From NCBI GenBank assembly GCA_022072085.1, contig JAJVII010000025.1, positions 1 to 64,000 on the forward strand: a stretch of 64,000 bases of DNA, in the 5' to 3' direction. Each line of letters starts with the position of its first letter. Within the stretch, counting starts at the first letter, position 1. A program made the position numbers and the translations under genes. Source of the stretch: Phycisphaerae bacterium (lineage in GTDB: Bacteria; Planctomycetota; Phycisphaerae; JAJVII01). Below the pieces are notes generated by a model. That model saw nothing but the letters and a program-made list of their open reading frames with translations. It searched no databases and was not told the DNA's origin. Positions 49,704 through 58,600 of this stretch are shown piece after piece.

Positions 49704-51674
49704 CTAACCCAGCACGACGCCCTCGGCGGGCAACTCGTAGCGGGCCGGCTTGGCCCGGTGCATCATCGCCACCAGCAGCGTCAGCGGGCCGACGCGGCCG
49801 ATGAACATCGCGACGATGATGACAAGCCGCCCCGGAACCGTCAAAGCCGACGTGATCCCCGTCGACAGACCCACCGTGCCGCAGGCGCTGGCCGACTCGA
49901 ACAGTATCTGGACGAAGTCGAACCGGTTGGCCGACTCCGTCACCGACAGCACGAGCGCCACGGTGCATACCAGCCCCAGGTAGAGCAGCGCCAGCGTCGC
50001 GGCGCGCTTGAGTATCTCCGGGCCCAGCGTCCGGCGGAACCCTTCCACGCGCTCGCGCCCGCGCACCACCGACACCAGAGTAAGCAGCAGCACCGCGAAC
50101 ACGACCGTCTTCATGCCACCGGCCGTCGACGCCGGCGAGCCGCCCACGATCATGAGCATCGTCAGCAGGAAGTACGACCCCTGGCTCAGGTCGCCGTTCT
50201 GGTGGTTCATGTTCACGCTGTTGAAGCCCGCCGTCCGCGACGTCACGCTCATGAACACCGCATTGGCCAGGCTCACCCCCGCCGACTGATAGCGCATCGC
50301 GTGCGGGTCCGCCTGCGTCGCCGCCTCGCGCTTCAGTTCCATCTCCGCCGGTCGCAGTTGCATTCGGCCGACCCGCTCCGTGTCAGCCGCCCGGCCGATG
50401 CCCGGGCTTTCCAGCAGCATCAGGCCCAGCGCCCCGACGCCGATCAGACCGGCCGACGTCGCCAGCACCAGCTTGGCGTGCAGCGGCAGCGGCCTGGCGA
50501 ACCCCCGCGCCGGCCCGCGACGGACCAGCCGCCGCACGCGCGACGCAACCCACTCGTACAACGCCATCAGCACCGGGAACCCCAGCCCGCCCAACACGAT
50601 CAGCGGGCCGATCACCGCGTGGACCTGCCAGTAGCGGTGGTAGCGCACCAGCGAGTCGGGCGTCAGGCTGAACCCCGCGTTGCAGAACGCTGACACGGAG
50701 TGGAACAGCGCATAGAACGCCCGCCGCTCCACCGACCAGCCGAAGTCCGACCACATCGAATAGAGCAGGCAGGCCCCGATCGCCTCGATCAGGAACGTGG
50801 TCATGAAGATGAACCGCACGATTCGGCCGACCTGGCCCACCGCCTGGCTGCTGGTCAGGTCCTTCATCAGGATGCTGTGCCGCAGCGTCAGGCGCTGGCC
50901 GAGCAGCACGGCGATGATCGTGCCGATGATCATGATGCCCAGCCCGCCGATCTGGATCAGCGAGAGGATCACCGCCTGGCCGAACATCGAGAAGCCGCTG
51001 ACGTCCAGGTCGCCGGCTCGCAGGCGGGCCGGCGTGCCGGCGTCCTGGTCGGTGCCGGTCGCGCGGACCACCAGCCCGGTCACGCAGACGGCGCTGGTGC
51101 TCGTGAACAGGGCGTCGTACCAGAGCAGTTGCGGCGATTCGAGCGCCAGCGACCGCGGCAGCATCAGCGCCCCGCCGCCCAGCAGGATGATGATGAGGAA
51201 GCTGACGATCAGCAGCCGCGCCGGGTGCATGCCGCTGCGGGCGATCCGCTGATACAGCCGCACGGTCCGCGCCAGCAGGTTGGCAACGATGAACAGTTGC
51301 ACCGCCCGCACGACCAGCACGCGTCCGAACGCCCCGCGCGACAGCTCGGCGCCGCCGAACAGACCGGCCGCCCCGACCGCCAGCACGACCGTCGCCATCG
51401 TCGCCAGCAGAATCGCGTCGGCCCACCGCTGGCGCAGGTTGCGGCGGCGGCTCTCAGCAAGCAGGTACTGCCCCACGATGTCCAGCGTGAAGACGGCCGC
51501 CACCGCCAGTTCGCACAGCCGCAGGAAGAGCATCGGCAGCGGCGGCCTGTGGAAGCCGTACTCGAAGGAGAGGCTGACCAGCCCGGTCAGGCAGGCCCAC
51601 GCCGTCGCCAGATCCAGCACCCAGGTGACGGATCGGACCAGCGATCGGGAATGATTCCGCGCCTGTCGGGCCAT
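49704..51674 (-). CDS. trkH: TrkH/KtrB-type potassium transporter with extended N terminus
   Basis: A 656-residue membrane protein. Four P-loops with filter glycines are visible: TSAVCVTGLVV, SAFCNAGFSLT, TSRTAGFNSV and SACGTVGLSTG, with the M1-P-M2 repeats around them (GGLGIMIIGTIIAVLLGQ, ILEALGACLL-like FLIEAIGACLLYSMW). KtrB/TrkH proteins are 440-500 residues; here an extra ~130-residue N-terminal part with about four membrane segments (LFLRLCELAVAAVFTLDIVG, WADAILLATMATVVLAVGAA, VQLFIVANLLARTVRL) precedes the core. It is upstream of trkA on the minus strand. Confidence 0.85.
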   Translation of the reverse strand: MARQARNHSRSLVRSVTWVLDLATAWACLTGLVSLSFEYGFHRPPLPMLFLRLCELAVAAVFTLDIVGQYLLAESRRRNLRQRWADAILLATMATVVLAVGAAGLFGGAELSRGAFGRVLVVRAVQLFIVANLLARTVRLYQRIARSGMHPARLLIVSFLIIILLGGGALMLPRSLALESPQLLWYDALFTSTSAVCVTGLVVRATGTDQDAGTPARLRAGDLDVSGFSMFGQAVILSLIQIGGLGIMIIGTIIAVLLGQRLTLRHSILMKDLTSSQAVGQVGRIVRFIFMTTFLIEAIGACLLYSMWSDFGWSVERRAFYALFHSVSAFCNAGFSLTPDSLVRYHRYWQVHAVIGPLIVLGGLGFPVLMALYEWVASRVRRLVRRGPARGFARPLPLHAKLVLATSAGLIGVGALGLMLLESPGIGRAADTERVGRMQLRPAEMELKREAATQADPHAMRYQSAGVSLANAVFMSVTSRTAGFNSVNMNHQNGDLSQGSYFLLTMLMIVGGSPASTAGGMKTVVFAVLLLTLVSVVRGRERVEGFRRTLGPEILKRAATLALLYLGLVCTVALVLSVTESANRFDFVQILFESASACGTVGLSTGITSALTVPGRLVIIVAMFIGRVGPLTLLVAMMHRAKPARYELPAEGVVLG

Positions 51675-51732
51675 GGTTGCGCCTGTCGGTCAGCCGCGAG
51701 AGGCGATCGTCCGCGACGCCCCCGCCGCCGGG

Positions 51733-52131
51733 CTACTTCTTCTTGTAGATCTCGTTCGGGTCCGCCAGCCGCTGCTCGGTGGCCATCCACGCCCCGTCGG
51801 CGCCGGCGGCGCGGAAGAAGCAGGAGCGGTACCCCTCGTGGCAAGCCGCCCCGGTCTGGCGAGCCCGCACCAGCAGCGTGTCGCCGTCGCAGTCGACGTG
51901 GAGGGAGACGACCTCCTGGACATGCCCGCTGCTCTCTCCCTTCATCCAGTATTTCTTTCGGCTGCGGCTCCAGAAGTGCGTCTTGCCCGTCCGCACGGTG
52001 TCGCGGATGGAGTCAGCGTTCATCCACGCCATCATGAGCACCTGGCCGTTCTCGGCGTCCTGCACGATCGCCGGGACGAGCCCCTGCTCATTGAACTTGA
52101 TCTGTCCGATCGCCTCTTCGCTCAGCTTCAT
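51733..52131 (-). CDS. hisI: Phosphoribosyl-AMP cyclohydrolase
   Basis: A 132-residue protein, the usual length of stand-alone HisI. Family motifs are complete: [48 protein letters not shown] (metal aspartates) and [14 protein letters not shown] (zinc cysteines). It opens the ring of PR-AMP in histidine synthesis. The HisE partner domain and other his genes are not in the window. It lies alone 59 bases downstream of the trkH start, on the same strand. Confidence 0.95.
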   Translation of the reverse strand: MKLSEEAIGQIKFNEQGLVPAIVQDAENGQVLMMAWMNADSIRDTVRTGKTHFWSRSRKKYWMKGESSGHVQEVVSLHVDCDGDTLLVRARQTGAACHEGYRSCFFRAAGADGAWMATEQRLADPNEIYKKK

Positions 52132-52585
52132 CGAATACCCTCGCGCGAAATCCTCCCCGATTCAGCGAAGCGTATCCCATCCCCGCGGGGCGATCAATCC
52201 CATTTCGCGCGTCGGAGGAACACGGATTGCACGGGGAAGAACGATCACACGGCAGGAAGGGGGAAAGGTAAGAAGAGGGAACCGCCAGGAGCGCCGAGGG
52301 GGAAACATTCTCGCGGCATCCCGACCCGACGGGATCGACCGGATCACAGAATGCGTTTGGCCGGGAGCCAAGGGGTCTGGCCCGCAAAGGGCAAACCAGT
52401 CCCCGTACGCGATCTTCTCCCTCTCCCTCGCTCGCGAGGGAGAGGGTTGGGGTGAGGGTGTCTTGATTCCGCATTCCGCATTCTGCACTCGGAACTGGAA
52501 ACTTGCCACTCGAAACTCGGCATTCCAGCGGGGGAGAGGGGGACCGGTCCCTTTTTCGCGAAGACGCGAAGAGCGGACCAGTCCC
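52132..52585. repeat. Intergenic region packed with palindromic repeats
   Basis: No gene is seen. CCCTCTCCCTCG (52419-52430) and CGAGGGAGAGGG (52435-52446) form a perfect 12-bp hairpin; the following GTTGGGGTGAGGGTG is characteristic of a dispersed repeat. GGGGACCGGTCC (52539-52550) and GGACCAGTCCCC (52575-52586) form a 12-bp stem with one mismatch and reach the recG stop codon. Between them are short CATTCCGCATTCTGCA-like repeats. Confidence 0.7.
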
Positions 52586-54763
52586 CTAAGCGTCGACGAG
52601 GTCCATCGTCGCGCCGTGGGTCTTCATCAGTTCGCGGCGCAGAATCGCCCGGCCGGGCGCGGCCAGCGTCGGGTCGGCGGCGATCGTGGCGAAGGCCTCG
52701 CGGCGGGCGGCACGGATCATCGGCAAGTCGCGGACCAGCTCGATGTAGCGGAACTCGGTCTGGCCGTGCTGGGCGACGCCCAGCATCCGGCCTGGCCCGC
52801 GCTGGGCCAGGTCTGCCTCGGCGATGCGGAAACCGTCCCGCGTCTTTTCGAGAATGCCCAGCCTCGCGGCAGCCGACTCGTCGTCCGCGTCGGTCAGGAG
52901 CAGGCAATAGCTCCGCTCCGCTTCGCCCCGGCCGATCCGCCCGCGGAGCTGGTGGAGTTGGGCCAGGCCGAACCGCTCCGCACCCAGGACGGCCATGATG
53001 TTGGCAGCCGGCACGTCCACGCCGACCTCGATCACCGTGGTCGCGACGAGCACGCGGACCCGGCCGGCAGCGAAGTCGGCCAGGGCGGCCTGCTGGCGGG
53101 CGCGGTCCATCTGGCCGTGCACCAGGGCCATGCCGAAGCGGGAGAATCGCGGCTTGAGCCGATCGAAGGCCCGCTCGGCTGACAGCGTCAGGGCGGCCGG
53201 ATCCTCCTCGGCGTCGGGGTCGTCAGTCGGCGAGACCCGCGGGCAGACGACGTAGGCCTGCCCGCCCGCCGCCAGCCGCTGGGCGATGAAGTCGAACGCC
53301 GCGGCGTGGTTGGCCGGCGTGGCCACGCGGGTGTCGATCCGCCCGCGTCCGGGCGGCAGTTCGTCCAGCGTCGAGACGGCCAGGTCGCCGAAGACGGTCA
53401 GCGCCAGCGACCGCGGAATCGGCGTGGCCGTCATGACCAGCGTGTGCGGCGCGGGCCCGGCATGGCGGCGAAGGTCGGATCGCTGATAGACGCCGAACTT
53501 GTGCTGCTCGTCGATGACGGCGACCGCGAGGCGGGCGAAGCGGACGCCCTCGCTCAGCAGCGCGGTCGTTCCGACGACCAGGTCCAGGTCGCCGGCTGCC
53601 AGCCGGGCATGAACGTCGCGGCGGGCGGCGGCGGTGAGCGAACCGGTGAGCATGGCCCAGCGGACGCGGCTGCCGCGGAGATACTGGGCGATGCGGTCGT
53701 GGTGCTGGGCGGCGAGGATTTCGGTCGGGGCCATGATGGCGGCCTGGCACTTGTTCGCGACCGCGACCAGCGCGGCAAAGAGGGCGACGACCGTCTTGCC
53801 CGAGCCCACGTCGCCCTGGAGCAGACGGTTCATCGGGACCTGCTGGGCGAGGTCGGCGGCGATCTGGTCGATGGCCCGCCGCTGGGCCCCGGTCAGCTCG
53901 AAGGGAAATCGGCTGAGGATGCGGTCGCGGACGCGGCCGTCGCAGGGCAGCGCGGGGGCGGCCAGTTGCGTCTGGCGGGCACGGCGGCGCATGGCCAGCG
54001 CAAGCTGGAAGAGCAGCGCCTCGTCCCAGGCCAGCCGGTGGCGGGCGGCGGCGCGGCGGGCGGAAATCTCTTCGGCTGACAGGTCGGGTTCGAGCGGCAA
54101 CTCCGCGGCCGACAGCGAGATCGGCGTCGCGGGCATCGCGGGAAAGTGCAACCGGCCGACGGCCAGGCGGCGATCGAGCAGTTTGCGATCGGCCAGGTAA
54201 CCGGCGTCGTGCGGATCAACGACCAGCGGCAGGAGGCGCGGCAGGTTCCGCCGCAGGAGCGAGCGGAGCTGGTTGCTGGTGATCTCGGCGCCGGCGGGGT
54301 AGACGGGCTCCCAGGCCTCGCCCTCAGCCGGCGCGGGGTCGTCGTCGCCGGTGAGTATCTGGAACTTGGGGTTGTTCATCTCCAGTCCGCGCGACCCGCG
54401 GCGGAGCCGGCCGGTGAGGACGACGCGGTCGCCCTCGTTGAGCTTGTCGCGGAGCCATGAGGCGTTGAACCAGACGACGTCGATGGCGCCGGTGTTGTCC
54501 GCGACGCGCGCGGAAAAGACGGGGCGATAGGGCCGCCCGCCCCAGCGGGCTCGTTCGAGCACGCCGCCGAGGGTGACGTCCTGGCCGGCGCGGGAGCGGA
54601 CGGCCTCGATCGGTTCGCGGGCGGGTCGGCGGGCCAGGTCGCGCGGGAAGTAGAACAGCAGGTCGCCGGCGGTGCGGATGCCCAGGCCGGCCAGAACTTC
54701 CGCGCGGGCCGGTCCGACGCCCTTGAGAAACTGCACCGGGCTATCCAGCCGCAGGTCGGGCAT
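52586..54763 (-). CDS. recG: ATP-dependent DNA helicase RecG
   Basis: A 725-residue protein. N-terminal wedge domain: SPVQFLKGVGPARAEVLAGL, DLLFYFPRDL and an OB-type segment VVLTGRLRRGSRGLEMNNPK. Helicase motifs: LLQGDVGSGKTVVALFA (Walker A, ~318), IMAPTEILAAQHH, AVIDEQHKFGVYQR (DEQH box), MTATPIPRSLAL, ATTVIEVGVDVPAANIM and QLRGRIGRGEAERSYC. The C-terminal LAQRGPGRMLGVAQHGQTEF is the RecG signature. It rescues stalled replication forks and Holliday junctions. Length is typical. Confidence 0.97.
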   Translation of the reverse strand: MPDLRLDSPVQFLKGVGPARAEVLAGLGIRTAGDLLFYFPRDLARRPAREPIEAVRSRAGQDVTLGGVLERARWGGRPYRPVFSARVADNTGAIDVVWFNASWLRDKLNEGDRVVLTGRLRRGSRGLEMNNPKFQILTGDDDPAPAEGEAWEPVYPAGAEITSNQLRSLLRRNLPRLLPLVVDPHDAGYLADRKLLDRRLAVGRLHFPAMPATPISLSAAELPLEPDLSAEEISARRAAARHRLAWDEALLFQLALAMRRRARQTQLAAPALPCDGRVRDRILSRFPFELTGAQRRAIDQIAADLAQQVPMNRLLQGDVGSGKTVVALFAALVAVANKCQAAIMAPTEILAAQHHDRIAQYLRGSRVRWAMLTGSLTAAARRDVHARLAAGDLDLVVGTTALLSEGVRFARLAVAVIDEQHKFGVYQRSDLRRHAGPAPHTLVMTATPIPRSLALTVFGDLAVSTLDELPPGRGRIDTRVATPANHAAAFDFIAQRLAAGGQAYVVCPRVSPTDDPDAEEDPAALTLSAERAFDRLKPRFSRFGMALVHGQMDRARQQAALADFAAGRVRVLVATTVIEVGVDVPAANIMAVLGAERFGLAQLHQLRGRIGRGEAERSYCLLLTDADDESAAARLGILEKTRDGFRIAEADLAQRGPGRMLGVAQHGQTEFRYIELVRDLPMIRAARREAFATIAADPTLAAPGRAILRRELMKTHGATMDLVDA

Positions 54764-54859
54764 GCGTGGAAGATACCAGAAAGCGCGAGCCTGCGGGATG
54801 GGCGCAAGAATCAGGCGGGCCGAATCGGCCCGCCTGGGGGGAAGCCGTCGAAGTTCGCC

Positions 54860-55369
54860 CTACCAGCAAATGCTGAATCGTGCGTAGCCGCCGTAGGGGT
54901 AGACCACGTAGGCCGGCGCGGGTGCGACAACGGGAGCCGGCACGGTGCTCGTGTAGATCGTCGTCGTGCCAGGGTAGCTGTAATAGGTCGCGGTGGCCGG
55001 GTAACTGTAGTAACTGGAGACGGCGGGATAGCTGTAATAGCTCGAGACGTAGGGATAGCTGTAGTAGGCAGCGTAGGGGTAATAGCCGTACGACGAGTAG
55101 TAGAACGGCGTGGAATAGCCATACGCGTACGGCCGGGCGTAGCTGTAGCCGTAGGACGGCCGGTAGTAGCCGTACGAGCGGTAGGCCGGCCCACACGAAG
55201 TGCCGCGATAGGAGCCGCCGAGGTTGATGCCGACGTTCCACCCGTGGCCGCCGAAACCGACGCTGGCGCCGCCGAGGCTGACGTGGCCGCGGCCGTCCGC
55301 CTGCGCGGGCGCAACGGCAAACAGCAAAATGGCAGCCAGCGCCGCCGAGAACACCCATGTGCGTTTCAT
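54860..55369 (-). CDS. Secreted tyrosine-rich protein
   Basis: A 169-residue protein with a clear signal peptide (MKRTWVFSAALAAILLFAVA, cut after AQA). The mature part starts with a GGA/GG-rich portion (VSLGGASVGFGGHGWNVGIN), then has roughly 60 residues of tandem YSYP-type units (SSYYSYPAVSSYYSYPATA), followed by a proline and alanine-rich tail. Tyrosine-rich short proteins of this style occur widely in Planctomycetota and other phyla; they may be exported structural or cross-linked proteins. It is divergent from the alpha-2-macroglobulin-like gene. Confidence 0.7.
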   Translation of the reverse strand: MKRTWVFSAALAAILLFAVAPAQADGRGHVSLGGASVGFGGHGWNVGINLGGSYRGTSCGPAYRSYGYYRPSYGYSYARPYAYGYSTPFYYSSYGYYPYAAYYSYPYVSSYYSYPAVSSYYSYPATATYYSYPGTTTIYTSTVPAPVVAPAPAYVVYPYGGYARFSICW

Positions 55370-55622
55370 CTGTCACCTCCACCGTGCGTCGGGGGACCGT
55401 TGCCGGGCGGCCGGCGACGGAGGCGCCGAGTGACGCCCTCGCGACCCGCACGGCTTCTATTATTCTACACCGTCCGCGCAGGATGGCAAAGTGCGGAGGC
55501 AGGGGTCTGGGCCCGGGGACCGGGGGGCGGGCGAGAAAGGGCGCCTACGGCTTCTCCTGTCTCCTCTCTCCGCCTCCTGTCTCCTGCCCCCACGCAATGG
55601 CGCCGCGCATGTTGCGACATTC

Positions 55623-55631
55623 TGCTATAAT
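55623..55631 (+). promoter_or_regulatory. Extended -10 (TGCTATAAT) giving a probable leaderless transcript
   Basis: TGCTATAAT (55623-55631) is a perfect extended -10 element, only 7 bases before the ATG at 55639. Transcription would start at or next to the start codon. No convincing -35 was found, which extended -10 promoters do not need. Confidence 0.55.
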
Positions 55632-55638
55632 TTGGCCC

Positions 55639-58600
55639 ATGGAGACTCCGCCGGCCACGCAGGGAGGCGAACGCGAACCGGACCCCGCCGGGGGTCGGCC
55701 CGACCTGCGGCCGCGCCGCTCGCTGGCTCCCGATCCCGACCAGCCGCTCACGCCCGAGGCCCGCCGCGCTCGCGGACGCATCCGCCGCCTGGCCGTCCTG
55801 CTCACGCTCGGCGGAATCTGCTGGATCGGCCTGTTCGGCGCCTCGACTGTGCTCGAACTTCTCCGCCCAGCCCCGATCCACATCGTCATCACCGGCCAGC
55901 AGGTCTTCGACGCCGGCTCGCCCTCCTCCGTTCTCGTCCAGGTTCTCGACGAACGCACGAACCAGCCGATTACGCCGGCGCGGATCTTCTTCGACATCCT
56001 CGACCCGGCGACCGGCAAAGTACTCGGACGCGGCAAGGCCTACACCACCGACCAGGGCCCCGCGACCTGCACGTTCGTCCCGCCGGCCGACGCACCCGAC
56101 CGCATCGCGCTGCGGCTGTCGGTCAGCACGTCGGTCGGCAACGACCGCGTCGATTGGCCGGTCCGGCTTCGCCGTCCGCACGCCCTGTCGATCGTTACCG
56201 ACCGGCCCGCCTACCGCGGCGGCCAAACAGTGCGCATCCGCCTGCTCGCCCAGCACCCGGTCAGCGGCCAGCCGCTGGGCGGATTGCAGATCGGCTTCCG
56301 CGTGCTCGACCGGCGCGGCGTCGTGCTGATGCAGCGCGGCTCGCAGACCACGCCGCACGGCATCGCGGTCATGGAGTACCCCCTGGGCAACGCCGCGCCC
56401 AGCGGCGGCCTGCTGATCGAGGGCTACGTCGACGCCGCCGGCGACGACCCGGCCGACTCCGCCCGGGCCGCGACCGCGCCGGCCGAGATCGCCCGAACCG
56501 CCGTCTACGTCGAGCCGACCAACCGCTTCGGCCAGGGCCGCGACCTGCGGCTGTCGCTTGAGTCCGACCGCACACTCTATCGCCCGGGCCAGATGGTCCG
56601 CCTCACGCTGGGCCTGACCGACGGCCAGGGCCGCCCGGTCCGCGGCGGCCGGGCGCGCGTCTTCACCCCAACCAACCAGTACGAACTCCTGCTCGACGAG
56701 CAGGGCCGCGGCGAGAAGCTGATCCTCGCGTCCGGCTCAGCCGACCAGGGCCTGCTGCGCATCCGCGCCGAGGCCGGCGGCGCCGACCAGGGCGCCGTCG
56801 CGTCGGCGACGCTGGAGCTACGCGTCACCGGGGAGCCCCTGGTCCTGCTGGCGACGCCGGTCACGCCCATGCAACTCCCAGGCGCCGGACAGGAACTGCT
56901 TGTGCTGGCCCGCGACCCCCTCGGTCGGCCGGTCGGCGGCGTGCGGCTGATTCACCAGGGGCGCGAGCTGGCCAGGACAGGCCCCGCCGGCACGGCCAGG
57001 CTGGTCTTTCCCAAGGGCATGCTGCGGCGGTTGCCCAGCGTCCGCATTGACGCAACGCTCGGGGACGACGCCGCGGGCCAGCGGGTCGAGCTGACCGTGC
57101 CGCTGAACTGGGGCACGCCGGTCTATCACTACCTGCTGCGCGTCGCCCGGCCCGTGCTGCCCGGCGAAGGCAGTTCGCAGGTGACGCTCACGGGCCTGGA
57201 GGCCGGCGAGCAGGCCCTGCTCGAACTGCTCCACGACGGGCAGGCCGTCCAGACGATGATGGTCGCCGCCGACGCCGCTGGCCAGGCCGCCGTGGAGTTG
57301 GCCGTCCCGCCCGGCGTGTGGGGTCTGCTGCGGCTGGTGAGCTACCGGATGGGTCGGCCGATCGACGGCGGCGAACCCGCAGCCAGCTCCAGCGGACGCA
57401 CGCTCGATCGCGAACTGGTCGACCCGCAGGAAACTTGGCTGTGGGTCGCACGCCCGCAGCGCGACCTGACGGTCACGCTTCGCACGGACCGCCGGAACTA
57501 CACGCCGGGCCAGAGCGGCGAGCTCTACGTCGAGGTGACCGACCCCGCGGGCAAGCCGCCCGGCCAGGCGGTGGGCATCTCGCTGGGCGGGCTGGACGAG
57601 GCGACGCGGTCGGCCATGCAGCAGCAAGGCCTCACGGGCCAGGACACAGGCCTGCTCGCCGCTTCAGGACGGGACGGCGGTGCGGAGGAACTGGACCGGC
57701 TGCGCCACTGGATGTCGCCGGGCCTGTGGCTCGGCCGCGGCAACAGCGAGGAGCAGGCCTTCTGGCTGGGGGTCCTAAGCGGCGAACTCTACAGTTCGCA
57801 GTGGGGCACGCGCAGCCTGACCGAGCTGCGGCGTTCCATGCGCCAGGATGACCCCGCGAGCAGGTCGCCGGACGTTCAACCCGTGCAGCGCGTCGCCCCG
57901 GACCGCCGGACGTTCCATCGGCTGGACTCCGGGCCGATCCGGCGCGAGAAATTCCAGGCCCTCAACCGCCGCTATCAGCCGCTGCTGGCGCCGGGCTACT
58001 GGTTCCTGGCTGCCCTGATGCTGACGGCGACGGCGCTGACGATCCTGCGGAACAACCGCCGCCTGGCCCCGGTAGCAGCGGTGCTGCTGCTGATAACCCT
58101 CGCGGTGTCGGCGGCCGGCGTGGTGGCGCTGCGGTCGGCGCGGCGATATGCGCCCATGCCATCGCCGGGCGAGTCGATGCTCCAGGTCCGCTCCCCGGCA
58201 ACGCCGCGGCCGGACCAGCCGCCCGGCGCCGGCCCGGAATTGCTGGAGCTGCCCGGCGAACCGGACGGAGCGGTCTCCCGCCTGATCGACCACCTCCTGC
58301 CCTCGGCGTACGGAAGCGTCGGGCCGGTGCCCGGAGAAGTCGGTCACGCCTTCCTCTGGCGACCGCAACTGCTCACCGGCCAGGACGGTCGGCTGACCGT
58401 GAACTTCCGCATGCCCGAGACGACCAGCGACTGGTGGCTGTCAGCCGACGCCATCGACGCCACGGGGCGCCAGGGCCGCGCGACGCAGGACATCCGGTCA
58501 GCCGGCCAGATCGCCCTGGACCTGCTCAACGACCTGCCGGCTGAAACTGAAAGCGGGGCGTCCGACAGCCCCACGCCGTCCACGCCCACGCTGCGCCCGG

